A stretch of 64,000 bases of DNA from HLUCCA09 sp039822045 (GCA_039822045.1 JBCBMY010000007.1:124001-188000); one strand, 5' to 3'; shown: positions 18,077-27,277, numbered from the stretch's first letter. Translations and numbers: made by a program. The notes: generated from the letters alone by a model not told the origin.

Positions 18077-18567
18077 GCAGTGGGTTGGACTTGGCTGCGC
18101 TCCCAGAAGAAGACGTGCAATCCTATCCGCGGCCGCCGCTGGTCGAACCTGTCACTCAGCGTTTGCGAGTCGTATTGGGGGGCCAGGTCGTGGCGGAGAC
18201 GCAGCGCGGCTGGCGCGTGTGTGAGACGCACCATGCGCCCACCTACTACATACCGCCCGAAGATGTGGCGGATGGCACGCTCCGTCCGTCACGCGGGTCG
18301 AGCTACTGCGAGTGGAAGGGGCGCGCGGCCTACTGGGACGTGACCGGCGGTGATGTGACGCGGGCGCGGGCGGCATGGAGTTATCCGGAGCCGACAGCGC
18401 GCTATGCGGCGATTGCCGGCTTCCTGGCCTTCTATCCGGGGCTCATGGAGTCCTGTTTCGTTGGAGGGGTCGCGGTGACGCCGCAGCCCGGAGATTTCTA
18501 CGGCGGCTGGGCGACGCCGAACCTAACCGGCACGATCAAGGGTGGACCGGGGACGCTTGGGTGGTAG
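18073..18567 (+). CDS. DUF427 protein
   Basis: The 164-residue protein matches DUF427: RVVLGGQVVAETQRGWRVCE, YYIPPEDV, YCEWKGRAAYW, and a C-terminal AFYPGLMESCFVGG...GDFYGGW stretch. The domain forms a small beta-barrel with conserved Cys, Trp and Glu; its function is not established. It starts with GTG inside the stop codon of the DUF4864 gene. A pair of adjoining palindromes lies 20 bases after the stop codon. Confidence 0.88.
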   Translation: MSSGLDLAALPEEDVQSYPRPPLVEPVTQRLRVVLGGQVVAETQRGWRVCETHHAPTYYIPPEDVADGTLRPSRGSSYCEWKGRAAYWDVTGGDVTRARAAWSYPEPTARYAAIAGFLAFYPGLMESCFVGGVAVTPQPGDFYGGWATPNLTGTIKGGPGTLGW

Positions 18568-18587
18568 GCGACGCGTCGGTGTCTGGC

Positions 18588-18637
18588 CAAATTCCTTGAT
18601 TCAAGGAATTTGCAAAAGTCTTTGCGAAGACTTTTGC
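18588..18637. repeat. Two adjoining palindromes (double stem-loop element A)
   Basis: The first palindrome has 12-base arms CAAATTCCTTGA / TCAAGGAATTTG around one base (18588-18612); the second has 11-base arms GCAAAAGTCTT / AAGACTTTTGC around TGCG (18612-18637). They share one G. No T-run follows, so a classical terminator is not obvious. The same layout occurs at 34144-34195 with different sequence in the inner part but the same GCAA...TTGC ends. Confidence 0.7.
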
Positions 18638-18753
18638 CAAGAGGGTCGGTCGCTCGTGCAGACAGCCCCCACGGGCGCTCTGGGTGCCGCCTGTTGACCC
18701 TCCCCGGTCGCGCCCCTAGGAAGCGCGCGACCAGTCAGAGGGGCATCCCGCCC

Positions 18754-19701
18754 ATGAGCGAATTCGCACGACCCACATCGTTTCAAGACGTGATCCTCCG
18801 GCTGCAGGCCTATTGGGGTGCGCGCGGCTGCGCGGTCCTGCAGCCCTACGACATGGAGGTTGGGGCTGGCACCTTCCACCCAGCCACCACCCTGCGATCG
18901 TTGGGGTCCCGCGCCTGGTCCGCGGCCTATGTCCAGCCGTCTCGCCGACCGACCGACGGGCGCTACGGCGAGAACCCCAACCGATTGCAGCACTATTACC
19001 AGTACCAAGTGCTAATCAAGCCGAGCCCGCCCGACCTGCAGGAGCTCTATCTGGGCTCGCTCGAGGCAATCGGAATCGACTTCGCGCTGCACGATATCCG
19101 TTTCGTCGAGGACGATTGGGAAAGCCCCACGCTGGGCGCATGGGGGCTCGGCTGGGAGGTCTGGTGCGACGGAATGGAGGTCAGCCAGTACACCTATTTC
19201 CAGCAGGTCTGCGGGTATGACTGCAAGCCGGTCTCGGGTGAGCTGACCTATGGGCTCGAACGTCTGGCCATGTACGTCCTTGGCGTCGATCACGTCATGG
19301 AGATGCCATTCAACGATCCCGGTTCACAGATCCCGCTCTCTTATGGCGACGTCTTTCGCCAAACCGAGGAGGAGTACAGCCGGCATAATTTCGATGCAGC
19401 CAACACCGAAGTCTTGCTGCGCCATTTCGAAGAAGCCGAAGTGGCGTGCCATGCGATCCTTGATCACCCTGACGTGGACCCGAAGACCGGCAAGCGGATC
19501 GTGATGGCGCACCCGGCCTACGACCAGTGCATAAAGGCCAGCCACATCTTCAATCTGCTGGATGCGAGGGGCGTCATCTCGGTCACCGAGCGACAGGCCT
19601 ATATCGGTCGGGTTCGAGCGCTGTCGAAAGCGTGTGCGGACGCCTACGTGCGCACGGATGCCGGCGGCTGGTCTGCCGAAACCGAGGGCGCTCCAGCATG
19701 A
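18754..19701 (+). CDS. glyQ: Glycyl-tRNA synthetase alpha subunit
   Basis: The 315-residue protein is a full-length GlyQ (class II aminoacyl-tRNA synthetase catalytic subunit): FQDVILRLQAYWGARGC, LQPYDMEVGAGTFHPAT, and VQPSRRPTDGRYGENPNRLQ, the motif 2 region. It forms an alpha2-beta2 tetramer with GlyS, encoded 1.7 kb downstream. The ATG at 18754 gives the usual MSEFARPTSFQD start; upstream in-frame codons run through the palindrome pair and are not protein. Its stop codon overlaps the next ATG. Confidence 0.97.
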   Translation: MSEFARPTSFQDVILRLQAYWGARGCAVLQPYDMEVGAGTFHPATTLRSLGSRAWSAAYVQPSRRPTDGRYGENPNRLQHYYQYQVLIKPSPPDLQELYLGSLEAIGIDFALHDIRFVEDDWESPTLGAWGLGWEVWCDGMEVSQYTYFQQVCGYDCKPVSGELTYGLERLAMYVLGVDHVMEMPFNDPGSQIPLSYGDVFRQTEEEYSRHNFDAANTEVLLRHFEEAEVACHAILDHPDVDPKTGKRIVMAHPAYDQCIKASHIFNLLDARGVISVTERQAYIGRVRALSKACADAYVRTDAGGWSAETEGAPA

Positions 19702-20210
19702 ATGGAAGAGCCGTTGGGCTTGTCCTCCTTGGTGCGGCAGCGCTCGCAGGGGGCGGGCTCTACTACCTCGAACAGTTCTACTGGTACGACGTCTCGGAGG
19801 CGGGAGACGGCGAGATTGGCCTGACCCGAGCCGATGGAAGCATCGCGGCCCTGCCGGTGACGGACCTCTCGCTGGCCGAAGGAGCAAGCTCGCCCCTCAA
19901 GTACCGGGCGTGTTTCCTGGTCGGAGAGACGGAGCTGACGGGCCTTGCGCCCTATCCCGAGGCCGCGCCAACGGTCGCTCCTGTGAGCTTTCCTTGCTTC
20001 GACGCCGACGCCGTTGCGGCCGCATTGGCGAATGGAACGGCGGTGGCGCTTCTCGGTCAGGCGAACGTCACCTACGGGATCGACCGTGTGGTGGCGCTCA
20101 CCGAAGACGGGCGCGGCTTTGCCTGGCACCAGATCAATGCCTGCGGCGAGAAGGTGTTTGACGGTGATCCGCCGCCCGAGGGCTGCCCACCGCCGCCTGA
20201 AGGGAGCTGA
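19698..20210 (+). CDS. DUF6446 protein, membrane-anchored
   Basis: The 170-residue product has an N-terminal hydrophobic anchor (LVLLGAAALAGGGLYYL) and a periplasmic part with conserved YRACF, CFDA, YGIDRVVA and FAWHQINACGE segments, typical of DUF6446. The protein ends PPPEGCPPPPEGS. In Rhodobacterales this gene regularly sits between glyQ and glyS, which shows co-inheritance, but no function is known. It overlaps glyQ by four bases (ATGA). Confidence 0.85.
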   Translation: MNGRAVGLVLLGAAALAGGGLYYLEQFYWYDVSEAGDGEIGLTRADGSIAALPVTDLSLAEGASSPLKYRACFLVGETELTGLAPYPEAAPTVAPVSFPCFDADAVAAALANGTAVALLGQANVTYGIDRVVALTEDGRGFAWHQINACGEKVFDGDPPPEGCPPPPEGS

Positions 20211-20213
20211 TCG

Positions 20214-21428
20214 GTGGAGGAGGTCCTCACCATCCTGATCGATGCTGGCGGCGCGGTGACCTGCGGCTTGCTGGTCTATCTCCTCGGGGTCGAACTGACG
20301 CGCCGAGTGGCGTTCCTGCGCGAGTTCAACATCCCGGAGCCGGTCTCTGGCGGGGTGCTCGTGTCCCTGGTCACGCTCGCGCTCTTTGCCTGGTTCAATC
20401 TCGAGGTGACGTTCGATCTGATCGTGCGGGACTATTTCCTCGTCATGTTCTTCACGACAATTGGAATGAATGCGCGGCTGGCGGATCTGAAGAAGGGGGG
20501 CAAACCCCTGGCACTCCTTCTGGTGCTGACCATCGTGCTGATCGTGGTGCAAAACGTCATCGGCCGCCTCGGTGCCGTCGCCTTTGGCTTTCCCGGCGCG
20601 TTCGGGCCGCTCTTTGGGTCCGCCGCCTTGATCGGTGGACATGGAACGGTTCTCGCCTGGTCGCCGACGATCGCGGACATGAGCGGGGTATCGGGTGTCG
20701 AGGAGCTGGGGGTCGCCGTGGCAACGCTCGGTCTCGTCCTTGCCGCATTGATCGGGGGACCCATTGCGCGCCTTCTCATCGAGCGCAACAAGCTCGAGCC
20801 CGAGGCAGACGCCGAGGAGGACATTGTCGGCCACGGCCATGACGAGGCCCGCGAGATCAAGCTCGACCACGTCACGCTGATGCGAACGATCCTTTTGCTT
20901 CATATCGCGATCGGCATTGGATTGAGCCTGCAGGAGGGTTTGTCGGCCGTCGGCTTGGATCTGCCCCTCTTTGTGCCTTCGATGCTGATGGGCATCCTCG
21001 TGGGCAACCTGCAGGCCCGGTTCGCGCCCGCGGACCTCCGTGTGCAGCGCACGCCCTCGCTGGCCACGGTGTCGGATTTCGCGCTGGGCACCTTTCTCGC
21101 GATGTCGTTGATGTCGATGCAGCTTTGGACGCTCGCGGGGTCCGGCACGGCACTTGCCGTGATCCTTGCGGCTCAGGTCGCCTTCACCCTCTTCTACGCA
21201 GTCTTCGTGGTGTTCCGCGTGATGGGCCGATCCTATTTCGCGGCTGTCCTGTCTGCGGGCTTCGGCGGCTTTGCGCTCGGCGCCACTCCGACAGCCATTG
21301 CCAATATGAGCGCCGTCACCAAGAACTATGGTCCCGCGCCGCTCGCCTTCATCGTCTTGCCCTTGGTGGCCGCGTTCTTTGTGGATCTCGTGAACGTCGC
21401 TGCCATCAACTTCTTCCTTTCGTTCTGA
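20214..21428 (+). CDS. gltS: Sodium/glutamate symporter GltS
   Basis: The 404-residue protein has ten or more hydrophobic segments and matches GltS throughout: FNIPEPVSGG near the N-terminus, a GSAALIGGHGT loop (the re-entrant GGxGT region), and GFALGATPTAIANM in the second half, the inverted-repeat partner of the first loop. It imports glutamate with sodium across the inner membrane. It starts with GTG four bases after the DUF6446 gene. Its insertion into the glyQ-glyS block is unusual; many relatives lack it there. Confidence 0.92.
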   Translation: MEEVLTILIDAGGAVTCGLLVYLLGVELTRRVAFLREFNIPEPVSGGVLVSLVTLALFAWFNLEVTFDLIVRDYFLVMFFTTIGMNARLADLKKGGKPLALLLVLTIVLIVVQNVIGRLGAVAFGFPGAFGPLFGSAALIGGHGTVLAWSPTIADMSGVSGVEELGVAVATLGLVLAALIGGPIARLLIERNKLEPEADAEEDIVGHGHDEAREIKLDHVTLMRTILLLHIAIGIGLSLQEGLSAVGLDLPLFVPSMLMGILVGNLQARFAPADLRVQRTPSLATVSDFALGTFLAMSLMSMQLWTLAGSGTALAVILAAQVAFTLFYAVFVVFRVMGRSYFAAVLSAGFGGFALGATPTAIANMSAVTKNYGPAPLAFIVLPLVAAFFVDLVNVAAINFFLSF

Positions 21429-21435
21429 GGCGCCC

Positions 21436-23523
21436 ATGCCCGACCTTCTGATCGAGCTCTTCTCCGAAGAGATCCCCGCGCGGATGCAGGCGCGGGCCAG
21501 CGCGGACCTGAAGCGACTGGTGACCGAGGGCCTGGTGCAGGCCGGGCTGACCTATGCGGGCGCGGAGGCCTTCGCGACGCCTCGCCGCCTGACATTGGCG
21601 GTGTCCGGGCTGACCGCAGAAAGCCCGACGGTGCGCGAGGAGCGCAAAGGCCCCCGCGCAGACGCGCCTGCCAAGGCCGTGGAGGGGTTTTTGCGGTCGA
21701 CCGGCCTCGCGCGCAGCGACTTGGAGGAACGGGAGACGCCCAAGGGCGCCGTGCTGTTTGCCGTGGTCCAGAAGCCGGGACGCGTGGCAGAGGAGATTGT
21801 CTCGGAGGTGCTCGATGGCGTGATCCGGGGCTTTCCGTGGCCGAAATCGATGCGCTGGGCGGGCGCGGGGCTACCGGGCAACGGGCGGCTGCGCTGGGTG
21901 CGGCCGCTGCGCCGGATCCTCTGCCTGTTGTCCGACGAGACGGGCGCGCGGGTCGTACCGCTTGAGGTCGAAGGGATCGCTGCGGACGATCTAACGGAAG
22001 GTCACCGGTTCATGGCGCCGGCGGCGTTTTCGGTCTCTGGTTTTGAGGATTACTCGGCAAAGCTGAAGCACGCCCATGTGGTGCTCGACCCGGATGAGCG
22101 AGCCGATGCGATCTGGCATGACGCGTCGACCCAGGCTTTTGCGCTGGGCCTCGAACTGGTTGAAGACCGGGGTCTTCTGGCCGAGGTGGCGGGTCTCGTT
22201 GAATGGCCCGTCGTTCTGATCGGGGAGATTGGCGAGGCGTTCCTGGGGCTGCCGCCCGAGGTTCTTCGGACCTCTATGAAGGAGCACCAGAAATTCTTTG
22301 CGCTTCTAGACCCGAAGACGGGCCGAATTGTTCGGTTCGTGACGGTGGCCAACCGGGAGACCGAGGACCATGGCGCGACCATCCTGGCGGGGAATCACAA
22401 GGTACTTGCAGCGCGCCTATCGGACGCGAAGTTCTTTTGGGAGAACGACTTGCGCGTCGTCTCTCAGCATGGGATGGAAGCCATGGCCGCTCCGCTGGCC
22501 AACGTGACCTTCGAGCGCCGGCTGGGGTCGCAGCAGGACAGAATTGCTCGGATTGGACAACTTGCGCGCGAGATCGCGCCCGTCGTTGGAGCAGATCTGG
22601 ACGCCGTGGCGACGGCCGCAGTGGTGTGCAAGGCCGATCTTGCTTCCGAGATGGTCTATGAATTTCCCGAGCTCCAGGGCGTCATGGGCCGCTACTATGC
22701 CGAAGCTGCAGGGCTTGCGCCCCAGATCGCGGCAGCGTGCGAAGACCACTACAAGCCGGCCGGTCCCTCGGATGAGGTGCCTGCCGGGGCCGTGTCGCGC
22801 GCTGTAGCGCTCGCCGACAAGATCGACACGCTGACCGGGTTCTGGGCGATCGATGAGAAGCCGACGGGGTCGAAGGACCCGTTCGCTCTGCGGCGTGCAG
22901 CGCTTGGCGTCATACGGATTGTGCTAGAGACAGACGAGCCGATGCCGCTACTTCGGTTCTTTTCCGAGGGGTTCGCTCTCCACCCAGGCGAGGCCGCCGC
23001 GCAGGATCTCTTGGGCTTCTTCCATGACCGGTTGAAGGTCCATCTGCGGGATGAGGGCATACGGCACGATGTGATCGATGCGGTGCTGTCGGATACGGCG
23101 GACGACCTGGCGCGTGTCACTGCTCAGGCACGCGCCCTTCAGGCCGTTTTGGCTACGGAGGACGGCGAAAACCTGATCCAAGGCTTCAAGCGGGCCAACA
23201 ACATACTGCGGCAGGCTGAAGAGAAGGACGGTGTCGCTTACGAGTACGGGCCCGATCCGAAGTTCGCGGAAATCGACGAGGAACGCGCGCTCTTCGCCGC
23301 GCTCGACGCGGCAGAAGCGACGATTGGCCCGGCGCTTGCATCTCAGGACTTCGCAGGGGCGATGGCCGCGATGGCGGCGTTGAGGGCTCCCATCGACGCG
23401 TTCTTCGAAGCCGTCCAAGTCAACGCCGAAAACCAGATCGTGCGCCGCAACCGGCTGAACCTTTTGCATCGGATCACAGCAATCTGTGGGCAGTTGGCGG
23501 ATCTGACCAAGGTCGAAGGCTAG
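21436..23523 (+). CDS. glyS: Glycyl-tRNA synthetase beta subunit
   Basis: The 695-residue protein is a full GlyS: the N-terminal MPDLLIELFSEEIPARMQ is diagnostic, followed by KSMRWAGAGL and a C-terminal anticodon-binding (DALR-like) domain ending RRNRLNLLHRI. It pairs with GlyQ for tRNA binding. The start codon follows gltS by seven bases, so glyQ, DUF6446, gltS and glyS form one transcription unit. Confidence 0.97.
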   Translation: MPDLLIELFSEEIPARMQARASADLKRLVTEGLVQAGLTYAGAEAFATPRRLTLAVSGLTAESPTVREERKGPRADAPAKAVEGFLRSTGLARSDLEERETPKGAVLFAVVQKPGRVAEEIVSEVLDGVIRGFPWPKSMRWAGAGLPGNGRLRWVRPLRRILCLLSDETGARVVPLEVEGIAADDLTEGHRFMAPAAFSVSGFEDYSAKLKHAHVVLDPDERADAIWHDASTQAFALGLELVEDRGLLAEVAGLVEWPVVLIGEIGEAFLGLPPEVLRTSMKEHQKFFALLDPKTGRIVRFVTVANRETEDHGATILAGNHKVLAARLSDAKFFWENDLRVVSQHGMEAMAAPLANVTFERRLGSQQDRIARIGQLAREIAPVVGADLDAVATAAVVCKADLASEMVYEFPELQGVMGRYYAEAAGLAPQIAAACEDHYKPAGPSDEVPAGAVSRAVALADKIDTLTGFWAIDEKPTGSKDPFALRRAALGVIRIVLETDEPMPLLRFFSEGFALHPGEAAAQDLLGFFHDRLKVHLRDEGIRHDVIDAVLSDTADDLARVTAQARALQAVLATEDGENLIQGFKRANNILRQAEEKDGVAYEYGPDPKFAEIDEERALFAALDAAEATIGPALASQDFAGAMAAMAALRAPIDAFFEAVQVNAENQIVRRNRLNLLHRITAICGQLADLTKVEG

Positions 23524-23667
23524 AGCCCCGGGGCACGTGCCATCTGCCCATGGCCTTGCGTGCGCAAGGTGCCGCCTGTCCGTCACAACGCACGCCCGCG
23601 TCGATCAGCGCGACTTGCCGGAGACCTATGCGGGTGTAGTGTGCAGGTGCAGCAAAGGACAGCACAC

Positions 23668-26244
23668 GTGCAAGACATCGCGTTCAAGGACTTCACCCTC
23701 GTCACACCGGAGGCGCGCATCTCGATCGGCGCCCACGGCGGACGCGCGAAGTGCCTTCAACGGCTGGTCAGGCTGGGGATCCCGGTTCCGCGCACGGTGG
23801 CCCTGTCCTTCGCCGAGGTGCACCGGATTGCGCAGGGCCATCGCCCCGACAGCGGCCGCCTGCTGGCGGCCTTTGGCCGTGCTCCGCTGGTGTCGGTGCG
23901 GCCGTCCTCGGAGGATCCCGATTGGGGCGGCCCCGGCGCCATGCTCAATATCGGCATGTGCGATGCCCGCCGCGATGCGCTTGAGGAAACGCTCGGCCGG
24001 GAGGCGGCCGACAAGCTCTACCTGCGGTTCATCATCTCGTACGCGGCCGACGTCGCGCGGCTCGACCCCGAGCCCTTCGAGCAGGCCGCTGAACATGGCG
24101 GGAACGCTGCCGTCCGCGCCGCTTTGCTGGCCTACGAGGACGAGGCGGAGGAGCCGTTTCCGCAGGACCCGGCCCGCCAGCTTGCCGAGGTGTTGCGCTC
24201 GATGGCGCGGGCTTGGGAAGGGACGAGCGCGCGTCTCCTGCGCCAGGCGCGCGGTGCGCCCGCTGATGCCGGGCTCGGCCTTGTGGTCCAACAGATGGCG
24301 CTGGGGATGGGGCCGCCCGAAAGCGGCGCCGGCGTGTTCCGGGCGATCGACGCCACCACCGGACAGGCCGCCGTGAATGGCCGGTACCTCCGCCAGGCAC
24401 TGGGTCGGGATGCGATGGGCCGGCGCGACGAGGCGCTGTTTCTAAAGGAAGACCCACGCGGCCCAAGCCTTCAGAGTGAGGCGCCAGCGCTCTACGCCCA
24501 GCTCAGCGACATTGCCGCGACCTGCCGCCAGCGCTTGCGCGAGGAAATGGAGATCGTTTTCACCATTCAGCAAGGCGAGCTGATGGTGCTTGATGCGATC
24601 CGCGTGCCGCGAAGCAGCCGTGCCGAGGTGCGCCTGGCGGTGACTATGGCCGAGGAAGGCGTCATCCCGCGCGAGGAGGCGATCCGGCGAGTGCAGCCGC
24701 GGGCCCTGACGGAGCTTCTCCACCCACAGGTCGATCCCAGGGCCAAGCGCGACGTGGCTTTCGCGGGCATTGCGGCAAGCCCTGGCGCGGCGACCGGCAA
24801 GCTGGTGTTCACCTCGGCCGCCGCCCAAACGGCGGCGTCCCAGGGAGAGCCGTGCGTCCTGGTCCGGAGAGAGACCGTGCCCGAGGACATCCGAGGCATG
24901 CACGCAGCCCATGCGGTTGTGACCGAGCGTGGGGGGATGACGAGCCACGCCGCCGTGATCGCCCGCGGGCTTGGCCTGCCCGCCGTGGTCGGCGCCACCG
25001 GTCTGCGCCTCTCGGGGCGCAAGCGGATGTTGACCACGTCCGACGGCCTGGTGATGCGCGAGGGCGATACCGTCACGGTCGACGGCTCCACGGGAGACGT
25101 TCTGTTGGGCGCGGTCGACATGCTTGAACCGGCGCTAGATGGCCCGTTTGGGACGCTCCTGGAATGGGCGGACGCGGTGCGCGACATCGGCGTGCGCGCC
25201 AATGCGGATACGCCCGAAGACGCCCGGACCGCCAAGAGCTTTGCCGCCGAGGGCATTGGGCTCTGCCGAACCGAGCATATGTTCTTCGAGCCTGCGCGCC
25301 TTACGGTGATGCGCGAGATGATCTTCACCGACAACGAAACGGACCGGCGCGCAGCGTTGGAGCGGCTTTTGCCCATGCAGCGGGCCGACTTCGTAGAGCT
25401 GTTCCGGATCATGGCGGGCAAGCCCGTGTGTATCCGGCTGTTCGATCCGCCCTTGCACGAGTTCCTGCCGTCCGACCGCGAAGGCCTGCGTGGTCTCGCA
25501 GAAGCGCTGGATCTGCCCCTGTCAGACGTGACGCACCGGGTGGAAGCGCTCAGTGAGTTTAACCCGATGTTGGGGTTGAGGGGGGTTCGGCTCGGGGTCA
25601 CGCTGCCCGAGATTTACGATATGCAGGCACGCGCGATCTTCGAGGCGACGATCGAAGGGAGCCGCCAGGCCAAGGGCGCAGCGGTGGTGCCGGAGATCAT
25701 GATTCCGCTCGTGTCGGCCAAGCGTGAGGTTGAGCTCGTGAAAGGCCGGATCGACGCTGTGGCCGTGGCGGTGCGCAATGAGACGGGCCGCAACTTTGAC
25801 TATCGCCTCGGTGTGATGGTCGAGACACCGCGCGCTGCCCTTCGATCCGGTGAGATTGCGGCCCACGCGGCCTTTCTGAGCTTTGGGACGAATGACCTGA
25901 CCCAGATGACCTACGGTCTGTCGCGAGACGATGCCGGTCGCTTCATGGGTACGTACGTGGCACAGGAAGTCTTCCCGGAGGATCCCTTTCACACGCTCGA
26001 CCGTGACGGTGTCGGGGAGCTTCTTCTGCTCGGTGCCGAACGCGGGAGAACGACGCGGCCCGACGTGACGCTTTCGGTCTGCGGCGAGCATGGGGGAGAT
26101 CCCGACACGATTGCATTTTGTCGGGAGGCGGGATTCGATTATGTGTCGTGCTCGCCCTTCCGCGTGCCAATCGCCCGGCTCGCGGCCGCCCACTTGGCCT
26201 TGTCGCCGTGTGGGAGGGATGACGACCCGATGGCGTCGGATTAG
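23668..26244 (+). CDS. Pyruvate phosphate dikinase-like enzyme with divergent ATP-binding domain
   Basis: The 858-residue protein keeps the phosphohistidine swivel site (His427 in RGGMTSHAAV), the PEP/pyruvate-binding barrel (FFEPARL, EFNPMLGLRGVRL, FGTNDLTQMTYGLSRDD) and the C-terminal catalytic Cys805 in SVCGEHGGDP. The N-terminal ATP-grasp part is shorter and altered: the usual GGKGAN is GGRAKC and the SVRSGA...PGMMDT region reads SVRPSS...GPGAML. It may interconvert pyruvate and PEP like PPDK, or act differently if it cannot use ATP. The GTG start at 23668 has AAAGGAC in front. It follows glyS, as in other Rhodobacterales. Confidence 0.85.
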   Translation: MQDIAFKDFTLVTPEARISIGAHGGRAKCLQRLVRLGIPVPRTVALSFAEVHRIAQGHRPDSGRLLAAFGRAPLVSVRPSSEDPDWGGPGAMLNIGMCDARRDALEETLGREAADKLYLRFIISYAADVARLDPEPFEQAAEHGGNAAVRAALLAYEDEAEEPFPQDPARQLAEVLRSMARAWEGTSARLLRQARGAPADAGLGLVVQQMALGMGPPESGAGVFRAIDATTGQAAVNGRYLRQALGRDAMGRRDEALFLKEDPRGPSLQSEAPALYAQLSDIAATCRQRLREEMEIVFTIQQGELMVLDAIRVPRSSRAEVRLAVTMAEEGVIPREEAIRRVQPRALTELLHPQVDPRAKRDVAFAGIAASPGAATGKLVFTSAAAQTAASQGEPCVLVRRETVPEDIRGMHAAHAVVTERGGMTSHAAVIARGLGLPAVVGATGLRLSGRKRMLTTSDGLVMREGDTVTVDGSTGDVLLGAVDMLEPALDGPFGTLLEWADAVRDIGVRANADTPEDARTAKSFAAEGIGLCRTEHMFFEPARLTVMREMIFTDNETDRRAALERLLPMQRADFVELFRIMAGKPVCIRLFDPPLHEFLPSDREGLRGLAEALDLPLSDVTHRVEALSEFNPMLGLRGVRLGVTLPEIYDMQARAIFEATIEGSRQAKGAAVVPEIMIPLVSAKREVELVKGRIDAVAVAVRNETGRNFDYRLGVMVETPRAALRSGEIAAHAAFLSFGTNDLTQMTYGLSRDDAGRFMGTYVAQEVFPEDPFHTLDRDGVGELLLLGAERGRTTRPDVTLSVCGEHGGDPDTIAFCREAGFDYVSCSPFRVPIARLAAAHLALSPCGRDDDPMASD

Positions 26245-26281
26245 CGGGAATCCGCGCGAACCACGGCTCATCGGCAGAATT

Positions 26282-26299
26282 TTGCCCAAATTTGGGCAA
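26282..26299. promoter_or_regulatory. 18-base perfect palindrome upstream of the SleB-type gene
   Basis: TTGCCCAAATTTGGGCAA is perfectly palindromic, lies 38 bases after the PPDK-like gene and 129 bases before the hydrolase start. There is no loop and no T-run, so an operator for a dimeric regulator is more likely than a terminator. I cannot name the regulator. Confidence 0.4.
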
Positions 26300-26427
26300 C
26301 TTCGGGCCGGCCTGCGCCGCCTGAGGCATTTTGGCAACGCGACTGTGTTTACACGGCACCGGGCCGTGCGGTACCCCGCGCGCCGGACGAGGCGCGGGGG
26401 AGCTGCGTCGCCATACGAAAGACGAAG

Positions 26428-27192
26428 ATGCTGCTGTTTCAGACCATTGCTCGCAGGGCCATGGCGCTTGCGTTTTTGTGCGCCGCGGTCATGCCAACTG
26501 TTTCGCGGGGCGAAGCGTTCCTGTCGACATCGACCAACCCGGCGCTTGCGCCAGCCTCCTACGACGCAAGTCTGTTCGGGCTGGAGGGAGAGGGTGGCAT
26601 CGTCGTCGAGACCGTCGCGCCGGCAGACGAAGAGGCCAAGCTCACGGATTTGCTCGGTGGGCTCCTTGGGTCCGACCAGGAGGCATTTCGTGCCGCGACG
26701 GGCCTGAGGGACATGAGCGACGTGCGCGAGACCGCGCGGCCGCTGATCGTGCGCTACGACCAGAGCTGGGTGATGCGCAACGGTTGGGCCGGGACAGGGT
26801 CGGAGTGGGAGTGCCTGCGCGAGGCGCTGTACTTCGAGGCCCGCGGCGAGGCAATTAAGGGCCAGTTCGCCGTTGCCGAGGTGATCCTGAACCGGGTCGA
26901 CAGCCGGATCTATCCCAACACGGTGTGCGCCGTGGTGAACCAGGGCACGGGCAAGCGATACCAGTGCCAGTTCACCTATACCTGCGATGGCCATGCTGAG
27001 CGGATGAGCGAGCGCGGTGCCCTGGATCAGGTCGGCCGCGTGGCCGGTCTGATGCTGGCCGGCGCGCCCCGGGCGCTGACCGACGGCGCCACGCACTATC
27101 ACACCAAGCATGTCAATCCACGCTGGGCGCGGGTGTTCCCACGCACCACAACGATAGGTCTGCACCACTTCTATCGCGGCCCGCGCTCCTAG
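26428..27192 (+). CDS. Cell wall hydrolase, SleB family, exported
   Basis: The 254-residue protein has a signal peptide (hydrophobic stretch around residues 11-28) and a C-terminal SleB/Hydrolase_2 domain starting WECLREALYFEARGE (about residues 127-141), with the catalytic Glu in the YFEARGE motif, then VAEVILNRVDS, CQFTYTCDG and a TDGATHYHTKHVNPRWA stretch. Family members are lytic enzymes acting on peptidoglycan. The middle region of about 90 residues is low in recognisable features. In alphaproteobacteria such proteins help remodel the wall during division. Confidence 0.9.
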   Translation: MLLFQTIARRAMALAFLCAAVMPTVSRGEAFLSTSTNPALAPASYDASLFGLEGEGGIVVETVAPADEEAKLTDLLGGLLGSDQEAFRAATGLRDMSDVRETARPLIVRYDQSWVMRNGWAGTGSEWECLREALYFEARGEAIKGQFAVAEVILNRVDSRIYPNTVCAVVNQGTGKRYQCQFTYTCDGHAERMSERGALDQVGRVAGLMLAGAPRALTDGATHYHTKHVNPRWARVFPRTTTIGLHHFYRGPRS

Positions 27193-27250
27193 CGCCACGG
27201 GTCCGGCCGGCGCTGGCCCGGGAGACTTCGAAGGCAGGACGAGCAGGCGG

Positions 27251-27277
27251 GCGCCCGGGGCACAATGCTCCGGGCGC
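27251..27277. promoter_or_regulatory. GC-rich 12-bp hairpin between hydrolase gene and glmM
   Basis: GCGCCCGGGGCA pairs with TGCTCCGGGCGC (27251-27262 with 27266-27277), one G-T pair, three-base loop. No T-run follows on either strand, so it is not a typical intrinsic terminator; it may attenuate transcription into glmM or stabilise a transcript end. Confidence 0.4.

Noticed and set aside
18610..18753. In-frame upstream extension of glyQ by 48 codons
   Set aside because: It begins inside the palindrome pair and is rich in Arg and Pro; GlyQ proteins start at the MSEFARP position.
19644..21437. Minus-strand frame of 597 codons opposite DUF6446 and gltS
   Set aside because: Its product is a mass of His, Arg, Glu and Gln without hydrophobic core; it is the shadow of the real plus-strand genes, which have clear family matches.
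27251..27277. GC-rich hairpin as an intrinsic terminator of the SleB gene
   Set aside because: There is no T-run after the stem on either strand, so I list it only as a hairpin.
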